From Streptomyces olivochromogenes (lineage in GTDB: Bacteria > Actinomycetota > Actinomycetes > Streptomycetales > Streptomycetaceae): a stretch of DNA of 64,000 nucleotides. Below the pieces are notes generated by a model that saw only the letters and a list, made by a program, of their open reading frames with translations, searched no databases and had not been told where the DNA came from. The position numbers were made by a program, and so were the translations under genes. The stretch is taken from positions 479,308-543,307 of the forward strand of contig NZ_KQ948451.1 in the NCBI RefSeq assembly GCF_001514115.1, in the 5' to 3' direction. Positions 16,293-29,782 of this stretch are shown here, piece after piece. Within the stretch, counting starts at the first letter, position 1; every line of letters starts with the position of its first letter.

Positions 16293-18141
16293 ATGTCCGC
16301 TTTCCCGTTGCCCCGCCGCCGCCAAAGACACCTGACGGCCGCCTTGCTCGCGGGGACATTACTCGTCGGCGGCCTCGCGACCGCCCCCTCCGCGACGGGG
16401 CTTGCCACCGCCGCCACGGCGACAACCGCCGTACGGATCAACCAAGTCGGCTATCTGCCGGACGGTCCCAAGCGCGCGACCGTGGTCACCTCCGCCACGG
16501 GGCCGCTCACCTGGCGGCTGCGCACCGCCTCGGGCAGGGTGGTCGCCTCGGGGCCGACCGTCGGCCGGGGCACGGACGCGGCCTCCGGGCAGCCGACCCA
16601 GGTCGCCGACTTCTCCTCGTACGGACGGACCGGTTCGGGTTACGTCCTGACGGTCGAGGGAACGGTCAGCGATCCCTTCGACATTCGCGCGGATCTCTAC
16701 GACGGGCTGCGCTCCGACGCGCTGGCCTTCTTCTACCACCAGCGCAGCGGTATACCGATCGAAGCCTCCCTGGTGGGTTCCGCCTATGCGCGGCCCGCCG
16801 GGCATCTCGGAGTCGCACCCAATCAGGGCGACACGAACGTGCCCTGTCAGTCCGGGGTGTGCGACTACACGCAGGACGTCAGGGGCGGTTGGTACGACGC
16901 GGGAGACCAGGGCAAATACGTCGTGAATGGCGGCATTTCCACCTGGCTGCTCATCAATTCATTCGAACGGGCGAAGAGAGCGGGCACCGCGTCCGCGCTC
17001 GGCGACTCGACGCTGCGCGTTCCCGAGCGCGGCAACGGCGTGCCCGACGTCCTGGACGAGGCGCGCTGGGAGCTCGACTTCCTGATGCGGATGCAGGTGC
17101 CGGACGGCAGACCGTATGCGGGAATGGCGTTCCACAAAGTCCACGACGCCGCCTGGACCGGGCTGCCGACCCGGCCCGAGCAGGACGCCCAGCCGCGTGA
17201 GCTCCACCCGCCGTCCACCGCCGCCACCCTCAACCTGGCGGCGACGGCGGCCCAGTGCGCCCGCGTCTTCCGGCCCTACGACACCGCGTTCGCGAACCGT
17301 TGCCTCACCGCCGCCCGCAAGGCCTGGACGGCGGCGCGGGCCAACCCGGCGATGTACGCGCCGGATTCGGACAGCACCGGCGGTGGGGCCTATGGCGACA
17401 CCCGGGTCACCGACGAGTTCTACTGGGCGGCCGCCGAGTTGTACGCCACGACGGGCGAGCGCGCCTACCGGGACGCGGTGACCTCCTCGCCCTGGCACAC
17501 CGACGCGAACGCCTTCACGTCCGGCGGCTTCAGCTGGGCCGACACCGCGGCGCTGGGCCGGCTGACGCTGGCGACCGTACGCACCGGGCTGCCCCCGGCC
17601 GACCTCCGGCGGGTGCGCGCCTCCGTGACCGCCGCCGCGGACGGCTATCTGTCGACCATGGCCGGGCAGGGATACGCCGTCTCGATCCCCGCCACCGGGT
17701 ACGTCTGGGGCTCCAACAGCGCGGTCACCGACAACGCGATCGTCATGGCCACCGCCCAGGAACTGACCGGGGACCCGCGCTACCGCGCCGGAGTACTGGA
17801 GTCGATGGACTACCTGCTGGGCCGCAACGCCCTGGGCCAGTCGTACGTGACCGGATACGGGGAGCGGTACTCCGACAACCAGCACCACCGCTTCTGGGCG
17901 CACCAGTACGACTCCTCGCTGCCGCACCCGCCGGCGGGCTCCCTCGCGGGCGGGCCCAACAGCGGGCTGCAGGACCCGGTCGCGCAGGAGCACCTGCCCG
18001 GCTGCGCACCCCAGGCCTGCTACATCGACGACATCGGCTCGTACTCGACGAACGAGGTGGCCGTCAACTGGAACGCGCCGCTGGCGTGGCTGGCCGCCTA
18101 CGCCGCCGAGGACGACTGCGCGGGCGGCCCCGCGCCGCGCG

Positions 18142-18155
<14 letters not shown>
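16293..18155 (+). CDS. Secreted glycoside hydrolase family 9 cellulase
   Basis: The start is ATG 16293 (GGGAG upstream), giving 620 residues with a Sec-type signal peptide (PRRRQRH, then a hydrophobic core ending around ATA). An N-terminal CelD-type Ig-like domain ([12 protein letters not shown], about 47-135) precedes the (alpha/alpha)6 barrel. The barrel has the catalytic-base motif [13 protein letters not shown] and the C-terminal [14 protein letters not shown] containing the proton-donor Glu. No cellulose-binding module or linker is visible, so the enzyme may act on soluble or amorphous beta-glucan. Expression should be repressed by CebR until cellobiose appears. The 3' end overlaps the convergent aldo-keto reductase gene by 14 bases. 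Confidence 0.9.
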
Positions 18156-19110
<955 letters not shown>

Positions 19111-19452
19111 GTTCACTCCTGCTTTCCGTGGGGTGGAAGGGCTCCCGCCGACCCGGCCGCGGCGAGCCGCCGACAAGAGCTCCGGGAAAGCCATTCCCGA
19201 TCGCCGTTCGCTTAGTCGCGGGGCCGCGGCGCAGTACTTGCCGCCGAGGAGTTCGTACGACGACGGGCGGGCGCGGGTGGACTGCGTGGCGGCATGGGGG
19301 TGTGACACGGTCTGAGCTGTGGTGATGCCTCAGGCGTATCGCCGGATGCGCTACAGGTCTTGGACCTTGAGCACATCCCGCGCGCAGGGTGGAATCACCG
19401 CCCTGATGCCGCACCGGGGCGGACCCTGTTCGTCCTGTCGAAGGAATGCACC
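19111..19452. other. Divergent intergenic region, no gene
   Basis: This 342-base stretch separates the divergent reductase and SDR genes. It contains CCCGCCGACCCGGCCGCGG-type GC stems but no supported frame, RNA or clear operator. AAGGA at 19441 is the ribosome binding site of the next gene. Confidence 0.4.
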
Positions 19453-20355
19453 ATGCGCGTATTCGTCACCGGCGCGACCGGATTCATCGGTTCCGCCGTC
19501 GTCCGTGAACTCCTCGAAGCGGGGCATCAGGTCGTCGGCCTCGCCCGCTCGGACACCGCCGCCTCGGCGCTGAGGGCCGTCGGCGCCGAGGCGCACCGCG
19601 GCTCCCTCGACGATCCGGACAGCCTGCACGAGGGTGCCGCCGCGGCGGACGGCGTCATCCATCTGGCCTTCAACCATGACTTCTCGGACTATGTCGCGAG
19701 CGGCAAGCTGGACCTGCGGGCCGTCGGGGCTCTCGGAGCGGCGCTCGAAGGAACCGGCAAGCCCCTCGTGGTGACCTCGGGAACCCTGATGCTCACCATG
19801 ATGGCGCCGGGTCGCCTCGGGACCGAGGAGATCGCGCCCGATCCCGGGTCGGTGGCACCCCGGATCGCATCGGAGAGCGCGGCCATGGCGCTGGCCGCGC
19901 GCGGGGTGCGCGCCTCGGTCGTACGGCTTTCGCCGACCGTGCACGGCGAGGGCGACAAGGGCTTCGTCCCGAGCCTGATCGGCATCGCCCGCGAGAGTGG
20001 CGTGTCGGCCTTCGTCGGCGACGGATCGAACCGCTGGCCCGCCGTGCACAGGCTCGATGCGGCGCACCTGTTCCGGCTGGCGGTCGAAGCCGCCCCGGCC
20101 GGCTCGATCCTGCACGGGGCCGCCGAAGAGGGCGTGCCCCTGCGCGACATCGCCGAGCTCATCGGCCGCCGGTTGAAGCTGCCGACCGTCGGGATCACCA
20201 CTGAGGACGCGAGCCGGCGCTTCGGCTTTCTCGCCGCCGCCGTGCCCCTCGACAACCCGACCTCGAGCGTCCTGACCCGGAAGCTGCTCGGATGGCGTCC
20301 CGTGCACCCCGCTCTCGTCCCGGACCTCGAAGCAGGCCACTACTTCAACGACTGA
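19453..20355 (+). CDS. NAD(P)-dependent epimerase/dehydratase-like SDR
   Basis: A 300-residue extended short-chain dehydrogenase. The start is ATG 19453 after AAGGA. The Rossmann motif is VFVTGATGFIGSAVV (residues 3-17). The usual Ser and YxxxK active site is degenerate: VVTSGTLML contains the Ser strand but there is no clear YxxxK after it. Such atypical members are common among NAD-binding reductases of this group. The C-terminal half carries the substrate-binding lobe, with a ...NRWPAVHRLDAAHLF segment. The substrate is unknown. A strong inverted repeat follows immediately. Confidence 0.82.
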   Translation: MRVFVTGATGFIGSAVVRELLEAGHQVVGLARSDTAASALRAVGAEAHRGSLDDPDSLHEGAAAADGVIHLAFNHDFSDYVASGKLDLRAVGALGAALEGTGKPLVVTSGTLMLTMMAPGRLGTEEIAPDPGSVAPRIASESAAMALAARGVRASVVRLSPTVHGEGDKGFVPSLIGIARESGVSAFVGDGSNRWPAVHRLDAAHLFRLAVEAAPAGSILHGAAEEGVPLRDIAELIGRRLKLPTVGITTEDASRRFGFLAAAVPLDNPTSSVLTRKLLGWRPVHPALVPDLEAGHYFND

Positions 20356-20356
20356 G

Positions 20357-20376
20357 CGAGCCGCTCGAGCGGCTCG
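20357..20376 (+). terminator. 20-bp perfect palindrome after the SDR gene
   Basis: CGAGCCGCTCGAGCGGCTCG begins two bases after the stop codon. As RNA it forms a compact hairpin and probably ends or stabilises the transcript. A second inverted repeat (CCGGGCC/GGCCCGG) lies at 20405-20427. Confidence 0.55.
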
Positions 20377-20516
20377 AACCCGGCGACCTCATCACCCGTC
20401 CGTGCCGGGCCGGGATGCGCGGCCCGGGACCGTCGTGTCCCATGAAGTCAGGATCTTCCCACCGGTGGAACCCCGTCCCCGGCCGTTCCCTCTAGCAGGG
20501 CGACGAGGAGGTCGGC

Positions 20517-21731
20517 ATGGAAGACGGCCCCCAGACGGTGAGCGGCAGACCCACGCGGCAGTTCGTGCCCGCGTCGTCTGCCGCCTCGCCCGAGGTGTGG
20601 CGATGGCGGGGCGAACTGAAGCGGGCGCTGCCGGCGCTGTGGCTGTTCGCCGCCGCGCGGCTGACGGGTGTGGCCATGGTGACCGCCTGGTCGCTGCACC
20701 TGGGCCGGCACCCGCGCAACGTGCTCGGTCTGGAATGGGACGGCGGCTGGTACTGGCACATCGCCCGGTACGGCTACGGCACGATCGTCGCCGCCAAGTC
20801 CGGCCACGGGGTCATCTACAACGACCTGGCGTTCTTCCCGCTCTTCCCCGGACTGATCCACGGTCTGAACGCGGTCCTGCCGATCGGCCCGGTCAACGCG
20901 GCGCTCGTCATCTCCTGGATCGCCGCCGCCGTGGCGGCCTGGGGCGTGTACGCGGTCGGCGAGCTGCTGCACGGACGGCGGGTCGGCCTGGCGCTCGCGG
21001 CACTGTGGGCGCTGCTGCCGCACGCCGTCGTGCTGACCATGGCGTACACCGAGTCCCTCATGACGGCCTTCGCCGCCTGGGCGCTCTACGCGGCGCTGAC
21101 CCACCGCTGGCTGACCGCCGGAACGCTGGCCGCGCTGGCCGGGCTGTGCCGCCCCAACGGTTTCACCGTGGCCGCCGCCGTCATCGCGGCCGCCGCCGCC
21201 CACCTCTGGCAGCGCCGCCGCGACGGGAGACACACCGTCCCGCGCGCCTGGGCGGCCATGCTCCTGGCGCCCGTCGGGTGGCTGGGGTATGTCGCCTGGG
21301 TGGGGCTGCGCACACACGACCTGACCGGCTACTTCCGGGTGCAGAGTCTGTGGGGCTCACGGTTCGACTTCGGTCACTACACCGCGCACATGTTCAAGCA
21401 CCTGATCGTCGGGCACGACACCCTGGTCGTCTATCTCTCCGGCGGAATCGTCCTCGGCTGCGTCCTGCTGTTCGTCCTCGGCGTCCTGGACCGACAGCCG
21501 CTGCCGCTTCTCGTGTACTCGGGGATTCTCCTCGTCATCGCCCTCGGTGATGCCCACTTCTTCACGAGCAGGCCCCGACTGCTGCTGCCCGCCTTCCCCC
21601 TGCTGCTGCCGTTCGCCCTCTCCCTGGCCCGCGCCCAGCGGCGCACGGTCGTCGTCCTGCTCATCGGCCTGGCCGGTTTCTCCCTCTTCTACGGCACCTA
21701 TCTGCTGACCGTTTCCCACGAGGCCCTGTGA
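20517..21731 (+). CDS. PIG-V-like mannosyltransferase, integral membrane
   Basis: A 404-residue polytopic membrane protein, ATG 20517 after GAGGAG. It has about eight to ten hydrophobic segments. LEWDGGWYWHIARYGY (about residues 60-75) matches the first-loop Asp motif of GT-C mannosyltransferases (DGxxY/W), and FFPLFPGLI follows. CRPNGF is a second family motif. The fold and motifs suggest use of a polyprenyl-phosphate sugar donor at the outer membrane face, probably in protein or lipid glycosylation. No acceptor can be inferred from the neighbours. Confidence 0.8.
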   Translation: MEDGPQTVSGRPTRQFVPASSAASPEVWRWRGELKRALPALWLFAAARLTGVAMVTAWSLHLGRHPRNVLGLEWDGGWYWHIARYGYGTIVAAKSGHGVIYNDLAFFPLFPGLIHGLNAVLPIGPVNAALVISWIAAAVAAWGVYAVGELLHGRRVGLALAALWALLPHAVVLTMAYTESLMTAFAAWALYAALTHRWLTAGTLAALAGLCRPNGFTVAAAVIAAAAAHLWQRRRDGRHTVPRAWAAMLLAPVGWLGYVAWVGLRTHDLTGYFRVQSLWGSRFDFGHYTAHMFKHLIVGHDTLVVYLSGGIVLGCVLLFVLGVLDRQPLPLLVYSGILLVIALGDAHFFTSRPRLLLPAFPLLLPFALSLARAQRRTVVVLLIGLAGFSLFYGTYLLTVSHEAL

Positions 21732-21752
21732 CCACAGGTGCGGCGAGGTCCG

Positions 21753-21758
21753 TATGAT
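21753..21758 (+). promoter_or_regulatory. -10 box for a leaderless luciferase-like gene
   Basis: TATGAT lies seven bases before GTG 21766, the geometry of leaderless transcripts. The -35 is unclear (TGACCA at 21729-21734 with 18-base spacing is weak). Confidence 0.4.
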
Positions 21759-21765
21759 CCGAGGA

Positions 21766-22755
21766 GTGACGCGTTTCTCCGTCCTCGACCGCTCGCGCAC
21801 CCGCGAGGGGCACGACGCCGCCGAGGCCCTGCGGGACACCGTGCGTCTGGCCCAGGAGCTGGAAGGGCTCGGGTACCACCGGATCTGGGTCTCGGAGCAC
21901 CATGGTGTGCCCGGAGTCGCCGGGTCCGCGCCCACCGTGCTGGCCGCCGCGGTCGCCGCCGCCACCCGGACGATCCGGGTCGGTACCGGCGGGGTGATGC
22001 TGCCCAACCACCAGCCCCTGATCGTCGCCGAGCAGTTCGGTGTACTCGAGTCCCTGTTCCCCGGGCGGATCGACATGGGGCTCGGGCGTTCGGTCGGCTT
22101 CACGGACGGGGTGCGCAGGGCGCTGGGGCGGGACAAGGACGTCGCCGACGACTTCGCGGGGCAGCTCGACGAACTGCTCGGCTGGTTCCGCGGCCCGTCG
22201 TCGACGGGGGTGCACGCGCGCCCCTCGGAGGGGCTGACCGTGCCGCCCTTCGTACTCGCCCTGAACGAGGGCGCCACGATCGCGGCGCGGGCGGGCCTGC
22301 CGCTGGTCATCGGGGACATCCGGAACCGGGAGAAGATGCGGCGCGGGATCGACCACTACCGCGCGACGTTCCGCCCCTCCGTGTGGGCGGCGGAGCCCTA
22401 CATCGTCGTGTCAGGCGCCGTCGCGGTCGCCGAGACGCCGGACGAGGCGATGCGGTTGCTCCTCCCCGAGGCCTGGTCGATGGCGTACGCCCGCACGCAC
22501 GGCACCTTCCCGCCGCTGCCGCCCGCCGAGCGGGTCGAGGATCTCACGATGAACGGCAAGGAGCGGCATTTCTACGAGTCGGCGCTCGCGGGACAGATCG
22601 CGGGCACCGAGAAGCAGGTCGAGCACGAGCTGGAGATGTTGATCGGGGAGACCGGCGCGCAGGAGCTGCTGGTCACGACCAGTACGTACGACCGCGAGGC
22701 CCTGCTGGACTCCTTCCGGAGGCTCGCCCGGGTCGCGGGACTGACTACAGCCTAG
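21766..22755 (+). CDS. Luciferase-like flavin-dependent oxidoreductase (MsnO8 type)
   Basis: A 329-residue LLM-class protein. GTG 21766 puts the family opening ([10 protein letters not shown]) at the N-terminus and is leaderless relative to TATGAT; ATG 21754 would add four residues. It has [13 protein letters not shown] (about 42-54), [17 protein letters not shown], and [12 protein letters not shown], all typical of the single-component 'MsnO8' subgroup. The family binds FMN or F420, and the substrate is unknown. It is unlike the NtaA-type monooxygenase at 6558, being shorter and from another subgroup. Confidence 0.85.
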   Translation: MTRFSVLDRSRTREGHDAAEALRDTVRLAQELEGLGYHRIWVSEHHGVPGVAGSAPTVLAAAVAAATRTIRVGTGGVMLPNHQPLIVAEQFGVLESLFPGRIDMGLGRSVGFTDGVRRALGRDKDVADDFAGQLDELLGWFRGPSSTGVHARPSEGLTVPPFVLALNEGATIAARAGLPLVIGDIRNREKMRRGIDHYRATFRPSVWAAEPYIVVSGAVAVAETPDEAMRLLLPEAWSMAYARTHGTFPPLPPAERVEDLTMNGKERHFYESALAGQIAGTEKQVEHELEMLIGETGAQELLVTTSTYDREALLDSFRRLARVAGLTTA

Positions 22756-22758
22756 AAT
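22753..22758 (+). promoter_or_regulatory. -10 box for the UvrA-like gene
   Basis: TAGAAT overlaps the stop codon of the preceding gene and lies 39 bases before ATG 22798, implying a short untranslated leader that contains GGGGTTTGCCCC. The -35 is weak. Confidence 0.4.
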
Positions 22759-22797
22759 CGTGGGGTTTGCCCCGAGCCCCCGGCAGGAGTCCCGTCG

Positions 22798-25146
22798 ATG
22801 TCCGACCCGCACCGCCGCCACGACGCGTACGTCCGTGTGCGGGGCGCCCGCGAGCACAATCTCCAAGGCGTGGACGTCGACATCCCGCGTGATGTGCTCG
22901 TGGTCTTCACTGGGGTCTCGGGCTCGGGCAAGTCCTCGCTGGCGTTCGGGACGATCTACGCGGAGGCCCAGCGCCGCTACTTCGAGTCGGTGGCGCCGTA
23001 CGCGCGACGGCTGATCCACCAGGTCGGGGCGCCGAAGGTCGGGGACATCACCGGGCTGCCGCCCGCGGTCTCGCTCCAGCAGCGCCGCTCGGCGCCCACC
23101 TCGCGCTCGTCCGTGGGCACGGTCACCAACCTCTCCAACTCCCTGCGGATGCTGTTCTCACGCGCGGGCGACTATCCGCAGGGCGCCGAACGCCTCGACT
23201 CGGACGCCTTCTCGCCGAACACGGCCGCCGGGGCCTGCCCGGAGTGTCACGGTCTCGGCCAGGTCCACCGTACGACCGAGGAGTCACTGGTCCCGGACTC
23301 GTCGCTGTCGATCCGCGCGGGCGCGATCGCCGCGTGGCCCGGCGCCTGGCAGGGCAAGAACCTGCGCGACGTCCTCGACGCGCTGGGGTACGACGTGGAC
23401 CGGCCGTGGCGCGACCTGCCGGCCGAGCAGCGGGAGTGGATCCTGTTCACGGACGAGCAGCCGGTCGTCACCGTGCATCCGGTGCGGGACGCGGACCGGA
23501 TCCAACGCCCCTACCAGGGCACGTACATGAGCGCCCGGCGCTACGTCATGAAGACGTTCTCCGATTCGAAGAGCCCGACGCTGCGAGCCAGGGCCGAGCG
23601 GTTCCTGACCAGCGCCCCGTGCCCGGTGTGCGGCGGCAGCCGGCTGCGTCCCGAGGCGCTGGCGGTGACCGTCGCGGGCCGCACGATCGCCGAACTGGCG
23701 GCCCTGCCGCTGTCCGAACTGGCCGGGACCCTGGAGCCCCGGGGAGAGGCGGCCCGCGTCCTCACCGACGACCTGAGGGCACGGATCGCCCCCGTCGTCG
23801 AACTCGGCCTCGGCTACCTCAGCCTCGACCGGGCCACCCCGACCCTCTCCGCGGGCGAGCTGCAACGACTGCGGCTGGCCACGCAGTTGCGCTCCGGTCT
23901 GTTCGGTGTCGTGTACGTCCTCGACGAACCGTCCGCGGGTCTGCACCCGGCGGACACGGAGGCCCTGCTCACGGTCCTGGACCGGCTGAAGGCGGCGGGC
24001 AACTCGGTGTTCGTGGTCGAGCACCATCTGGATGTCGTGCGGGGTGCCGACTGGCTCGTCGACGTCGGTCCGCGGGCGGGAGAGCACGGCGGGCGGGTGC
24101 TGCACAGCGGTCCGGTGGCGGAGCTGGCCGGGGTGGCGGAGTCGGCCACGGCCCGCTTCCTCTTCGACCGCTCCCCCACGCCGGAACGTGAAGTCCGTTC
24201 CCCGCAGGGGCAGTTGAAGGTGGGGCCGGTGAGCCGCCACAACCTGCGCGGGGTGAGCGCCGCGTTCCCGCTCGGTGTGCTCACCGCCGTCACGGGTGTC
24301 TCCGGCTCGGGCAAGTCCACCCTCGTCGGCGAGGTGACCGAGGAGCTGGCGGGCGTGGGACGGCTCGTCTCCGTCGACCAGAAGCCCATCGGCCGTACCC
24401 CGCGCTCGAATCTCGCCACATACACGGGCCTCTTCGATGTGGTGCGCAAGGTCTTCGCCAGGGCGGAGGAGGCACGAAGGCGCGGCTACGGGGTGGGGCG
24501 CTTCTCCTTCAACGTCGCGGGCGGGCGCTGCGAGACCTGCCAGGGCGAGGGGTTCGTGAGCGTGGAGCTGCTGTTCCTGCCGAGCACCTACGCCCCCTGT
24601 CCGGACTGCGACGGGGCACGCTACAACCCCGAGACGCTCGAGGTGACGTACCGCGAACGGAACATCGCGCAGGTCCTGGACATGACGGTGGAGGCCGCGG
24701 CGGAGTTCTTCGCCGACACCCCGCCCGTCGCCCGCAGCCTCGCCACGCTCCTCGACGTGGGTCTGGGCTATCTGCGACTCGGCCAGCCCGCCACGGAGTT
24801 GTCCGGCGGCGAGGCCCAACGCATCAAGCTGGCCGGCGAGTTGCAGCGGGTCCGCCGGGGGCACACCCTCTACCTCCTCGACGAGCCGACGACCGGGCTG
24901 CACCCCGCCGATGTCGAGGTGCTGATGCGCCAGTTGCACGGCCTGGTCGACGCGGGACACACCGTCGTGGTCGTCGAGCACGACATGTCGGTGGTCGCGG
25001 GCGCGGACTGGGTGATCGACCTGGGTCCCGGCGGCGGGGACGCGGGCGGCCGGATCGTGGCCGCGGGCCCCCCGGCCGAGGTGGCGCGGGCGGAGGGCAG
25101 CACGACGGCTCCGTACCTCACCCGGGCACTCGCTCGGGGCCGGTAG
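22798..25146 (+). CDS. UvrA-like ABC ATPase (short UvrA paralogue)
   Basis: A 782-residue protein with two nucleotide-binding halves. Walker A motifs are GVSGSGKSS and GVSGSGKST. Signatures are LSAGELQR and [15 protein letters not shown]. Walker B motifs are [13 protein letters not shown] and [13 protein letters not shown]. Zinc-finger cysteines appear as [23 protein letters not shown] and CPDCDG. Housekeeping UvrA is about 950-1000 residues; the roughly 200-residue shortfall places this among the UvrA2/DrrC-like paralogues linked to DNA-damage or drug tolerance rather than canonical repair. ATG 22798 follows CAGGAG. It is probably a single gene with its own promoter. Confidence 0.88.
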   Translation: MSDPHRRHDAYVRVRGAREHNLQGVDVDIPRDVLVVFTGVSGSGKSSLAFGTIYAEAQRRYFESVAPYARRLIHQVGAPKVGDITGLPPAVSLQQRRSAPTSRSSVGTVTNLSNSLRMLFSRAGDYPQGAERLDSDAFSPNTAAGACPECHGLGQVHRTTEESLVPDSSLSIRAGAIAAWPGAWQGKNLRDVLDALGYDVDRPWRDLPAEQREWILFTDEQPVVTVHPVRDADRIQRPYQGTYMSARRYVMKTFSDSKSPTLRARAERFLTSAPCPVCGGSRLRPEALAVTVAGRTIAELAALPLSELAGTLEPRGEAARVLTDDLRARIAPVVELGLGYLSLDRATPTLSAGELQRLRLATQLRSGLFGVVYVLDEPSAGLHPADTEALLTVLDRLKAAGNSVFVVEHHLDVVRGADWLVDVGPRAGEHGGRVLHSGPVAELAGVAESATARFLFDRSPTPEREVRSPQGQLKVGPVSRHNLRGVSAAFPLGVLTAVTGVSGSGKSTLVGEVTEELAGVGRLVSVDQKPIGRTPRSNLATYTGLFDVVRKVFARAEEARRRGYGVGRFSFNVAGGRCETCQGEGFVSVELLFLPSTYAPCPDCDGARYNPETLEVTYRERNIAQVLDMTVEAAAEFFADTPPVARSLATLLDVGLGYLRLGQPATELSGGEAQRIKLAGELQRVRRGHTLYLLDEPTTGLHPADVEVLMRQLHGLVDAGHTVVVVEHDMSVVAGADWVIDLGPGGGDAGGRIVAAGPPAEVARAEGSTTAPYLTRALARGR

Positions 25147-25201
25147 CCCCGTACCGCCGGCCACCGGCCCCTGTCCCTTCGGGTCGCCTCGTCCTGATAC
25201 G

Positions 25202-26011
25202 TCAGCGATGTGCGAGGGCCGACGCGCGTGCGTCCCGGGAATGCAACCCCCCTTGCGCCGCGCGGGCCAGCTCCCGTCGATCCGGGTGGCTGCCCGGGGC
25301 GAGCGAGGGCCGTACCTCGACCTCCGCCACCAGCCCGCGTGCCGAGGCCACCCGCCACAGTGAGGCGAGCAGCGAGTCGTTCCCGACGAAGGCGGGCGCG
25401 GTGCTCGCCACTCCCCCGGCGAGCCGGTAGTGGATGTGCACCGGCTGGACCGGCACCCCCGCGTCGAGCGCGGCCTGGAAGACGGCCCGCCGGAAGTGTC
25501 CCTGCGCCCTGCCGCACCAGGTGCTGCCCTCCGGGAAGGCCACGACGGCCGCCCCGTCCCGCAGCAGCCCGGCGATCCGCGCCACCGTGTCCGGCAGCGC
25601 GCGCAGCCGGTCGCGTTCGATGAACAGGACACCGCCGCGCGCGGCCAGCGGTCCCGCCACCGGCCACTGCCGGATCTCGGACTTGGCGAGCATCCTGGCC
25701 GGCCGGACGGCGGCGAGGAGCGGGATGTCCAGCCAGGAGATGTGGTTGGCGACGATCAGCAGCCCGCCGGTGGGGACGGCGGGGCCGGTGATCCGGACGC
25801 GGACGCCCGCGGCCCGCACGATCGCCCGGCACCAGCGCCGTACCGGCTCGGCGGGGATCCGCCCGCCGAACGGCAACAGCACGACCCCGGTGGCGACCAC
25901 GACCAGGACCGCCGCGAGCCGCAGCACGGCGCGCGGTACGGCCGTGGCGGACCCCGTCGCCTCGACGCACGCCCTGGGGGTGCAGGGCGCGCTGGGCAGC
26001 CAGACGCTCAT
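25202..26011 (-). CDS. olsA: Lyso-ornithine-lipid O-acyltransferase (PlsC family)
   Basis: A 269-residue membrane-associated acyltransferase. The start is ATG 26011, overlapping the upstream stop (TGATG), so translation is coupled. An N-terminal membrane segment is followed by the HxxxxD motif (NHISWLD, about residue 105), the glycine/arginine block FIERDR and the third block FPEGSTW. PlsC-type enzymes transfer a fatty acyl group to a lysolipid hydroxyl. Its tight coupling to an OlsB-like gene makes lyso-ornithine lipid the likely acceptor, giving phosphorus-free ornithine lipids. A general lysophosphatidate acyltransferase is the alternative. Confidence 0.8.
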   Translation of the reverse strand: MSVWLPSAPCTPRACVEATGSATAVPRAVLRLAAVLVVVATGVVLLPFGGRIPAEPVRRWCRAIVRAAGVRVRITGPAVPTGGLLIVANHISWLDIPLLAAVRPARMLAKSEIRQWPVAGPLAARGGVLFIERDRLRALPDTVARIAGLLRDGAAVVAFPEGSTWCGRAQGHFRRAVFQAALDAGVPVQPVHIHYRLAGGVASTAPAFVGNDSLLASLWRVASARGLVAEVEVRPSLAPGSHPDRRELARAAQGGLHSRDARASALAHR

Positions 26012-26781
26012 CAGGCCGGGACGAGCGAGAGGAAGTGCCGCAGATAGCGCGGGTTGACCCGGCGCATCGACAGCAGCACGAACAGGTCCGCGACCCCGAA
26101 GTCCGGGTCGTGCGCCGGTGCCGCGCAGACCCAGGCGCCGAGCCGGAGATAGCCGCGCAGGAGCGGAGGCAGTTCGGTGCGGGGCTGAGGGGTGACACCC
26201 TCCGCGGTCCAGGGCAGCAGCGGTCGCACCCGGTACTCCTCGGGTGCCAGGTGCTTGGCCTGCACCCGGTCCCAGGTTCCGGCCGCGAGCTCGCCGCCGT
26301 CGGCGAGCGGGATCGAGCAGCAGCCCGCGAGCCACTCGTGGCCGCCCTCGACCATGTAGCGGGCTATCCCGGCCCAGATGAGGCCGATGACGGCGCCGTC
26401 GCGGTGGTCGGGGTGCACGCAGGAGCGCCCGACCTCGACGAGTCCCGGGCGGATCGCGTCGAGCGGGCTCACGTCGAACTCGCCCTCCGAGTAGAGCCGG
26501 CCGGCGATCGCGGCGCGCTCCGGGGGCAGCAGGCGGTAGGTGCCGACGACCTGGTCGGTCAGCGTGTCACGGACCAGCAGGTGATCGCAGTAGGCGTCGA
26601 AGGCGTCGATGTCGAGCCCCGGCTGCGGCGTGGTCAGCAGGGCACCCATCTCCCCGGCGAAGACGTCGTGCCGCAGCCGCTGTGCGGCCCGGACGTCGGC
26701 CTCGGAACGGGCGAGGGAGACGGTGTAGCGGGTGGGGGCCAGGGGCTGCGGGGGGCTGTCGAGGGTGGAAACGCCGGTCAT
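26011..26781 (-). CDS. olsB: Ornithine N-alpha-acyltransferase (GNAT/hemolysin-like)
   Basis: A 256-residue GNAT-fold protein. ATG 26781 has GGAGAG just upstream. It shows RLRHDVFAGEMGA (about 40-52), DAYCDHLLV, VVGTYRLLPP, and the conserved block EVGRSCVHPDHRDGAVIGLIW that marks OlsB-type long-chain N-acyl amino acid synthases. The reaction is acyl-ACP (3-hydroxyacyl) plus L-ornithine to lyso-ornithine lipid. The following olsA-type gene would complete the pathway. Ornithine lipids replace phospholipids when phosphate is low; no PHO box could be identified by eye in the 295-base gap upstream. Confidence 0.82.
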   Translation of the reverse strand: MTGVSTLDSPPQPLAPTRYTVSLARSEADVRAAQRLRHDVFAGEMGALLTTPQPGLDIDAFDAYCDHLLVRDTLTDQVVGTYRLLPPERAAIAGRLYSEGEFDVSPLDAIRPGLVEVGRSCVHPDHRDGAVIGLIWAGIARYMVEGGHEWLAGCCSIPLADGGELAAGTWDRVQAKHLAPEEYRVRPLLPWTAEGVTPQPRTELPPLLRGYLRLGAWVCAAPAHDPDFGVADLFVLLSMRRVNPRYLRHFLSLVPA

Positions 26782-26945
26782 GGCACTCTCCTGGTCACGG
26801 GCCGGTTCGGCACAGCGGCGGCAGACCGGTTCGGTACGGCCCGCGCGCTCCTGTTCTTCCGATGCCGGTTGGCCTGCACGTGACCTGTGCCAGGAGCCAG
26901 GATGTGGGGATGTTGAATGCCAGGAGATTCCCCCGAATGCGAGAC

Positions 26946-26976
26946 GGGACCGGGAATGAGCACCACTCCCGGCCCC
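26946..26976 (-). terminator. Terminator between sdhB and olsB
   Basis: A 10-base stem with one mismatch (GGGACCGGGA against TCCCGGCCCC) and an 11-base loop lies downstream of the sdhB stop on the minus strand. It probably separates the sdh and ols transcripts. Confidence 0.45.
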
Positions 26977-27076
26977 GCCCGTCCGCACAGATCCGGCGAA
27001 CGTTTTCTTAACAACGGGCCTCGGCCGCGGGGAACTGCGCGATCAGCCCCCACCAACCCGCAGTCCAGGCACCGCC

Positions 27077-27822
27077 TCAGCGACGCCCTGACTTGCGAGC
27101 GGCTCGCAGCCACTCCTTGTTCATCCCGGTGATGGAAACCAACGGAATCCCCTTTGGGCAGGCGGTCGCGCACTCCCCGGCCAGCGTGCACCCCCCGAAC
27201 CCCTCCTCGTCCATCTGCGCCACCATGTCCAGCACCCGCGTCTCCCGCTCGGGCGCGCCCTGTGGCAGCACGTTCAGATGGTTGATCTTGGCCGAGGTGA
27301 AGAGCATCGCGGCACCGTTGGGGCAGGCGGCCACACACGCACCGCAGCCGATGCACTCGGCGTGCTCGAACGCGAAGTCGGCGTCCGGTTTCGGTACGGC
27401 CGTCGCGTGGGCCTCGGGGGCGGCACCGGTGGGGGCGGAGATGTAGCCGCCGGCCTGGATGATCCGGTCGAAGGCCGAGCGGTCCACGACGAGGTCCTTG
27501 ACGACCGGGAAGGCGGAGGCACGCCAGGGCTCGACGTCGATGGTGTCGCCGTCCTGGAAGGACCGCATGTGCAGCTGGCAGGTGGTGGTGCGCTCGGGTC
27601 CGTGGGCGTCGCCGTTGATGACCAGGCTGCACGCGCCGCAGATGCCCTCGCGGCAGTCGTGGTCGAAGGCGACGGGGTCCTCGCCCTTGAGGATGAGTTC
27701 CTCGTTGAGGGTGTCGAGCATCTCCAGGAAGGACATGTCGGCCGAGATGTCGTCCACCTCGTACGTGGACATCGCTCCGTCGGCGTCGGCGTTCTTCTGG
27801 CGCCAGACGCGCAGGGTGAGCT

Positions 27823-27826
<4 letters not shown>
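27077..27826 (-). CDS. sdhB: Succinate dehydrogenase/fumarate reductase iron-sulfur subunit
   Basis: A 249-residue electron-transfer subunit. ATG 27826 overlaps the sdhA stop (ATGA). The N-terminal [2Fe-2S] domain has [15 protein letters not shown] (about 59-73) and a later Cys in TTTCQLH. The C-terminal clusters use [14 protein letters not shown] and [14 protein letters not shown]. It passes electrons from the FAD subunit to the membrane cytochrome. The motif spacing fits the non-classical SDH type that has a single five-helix cytochrome subunit, as the neighbours here show. Confidence 0.93.
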
Positions 27827-29781
<1,955 letters not shown>

Positions 29782-29782
29782 G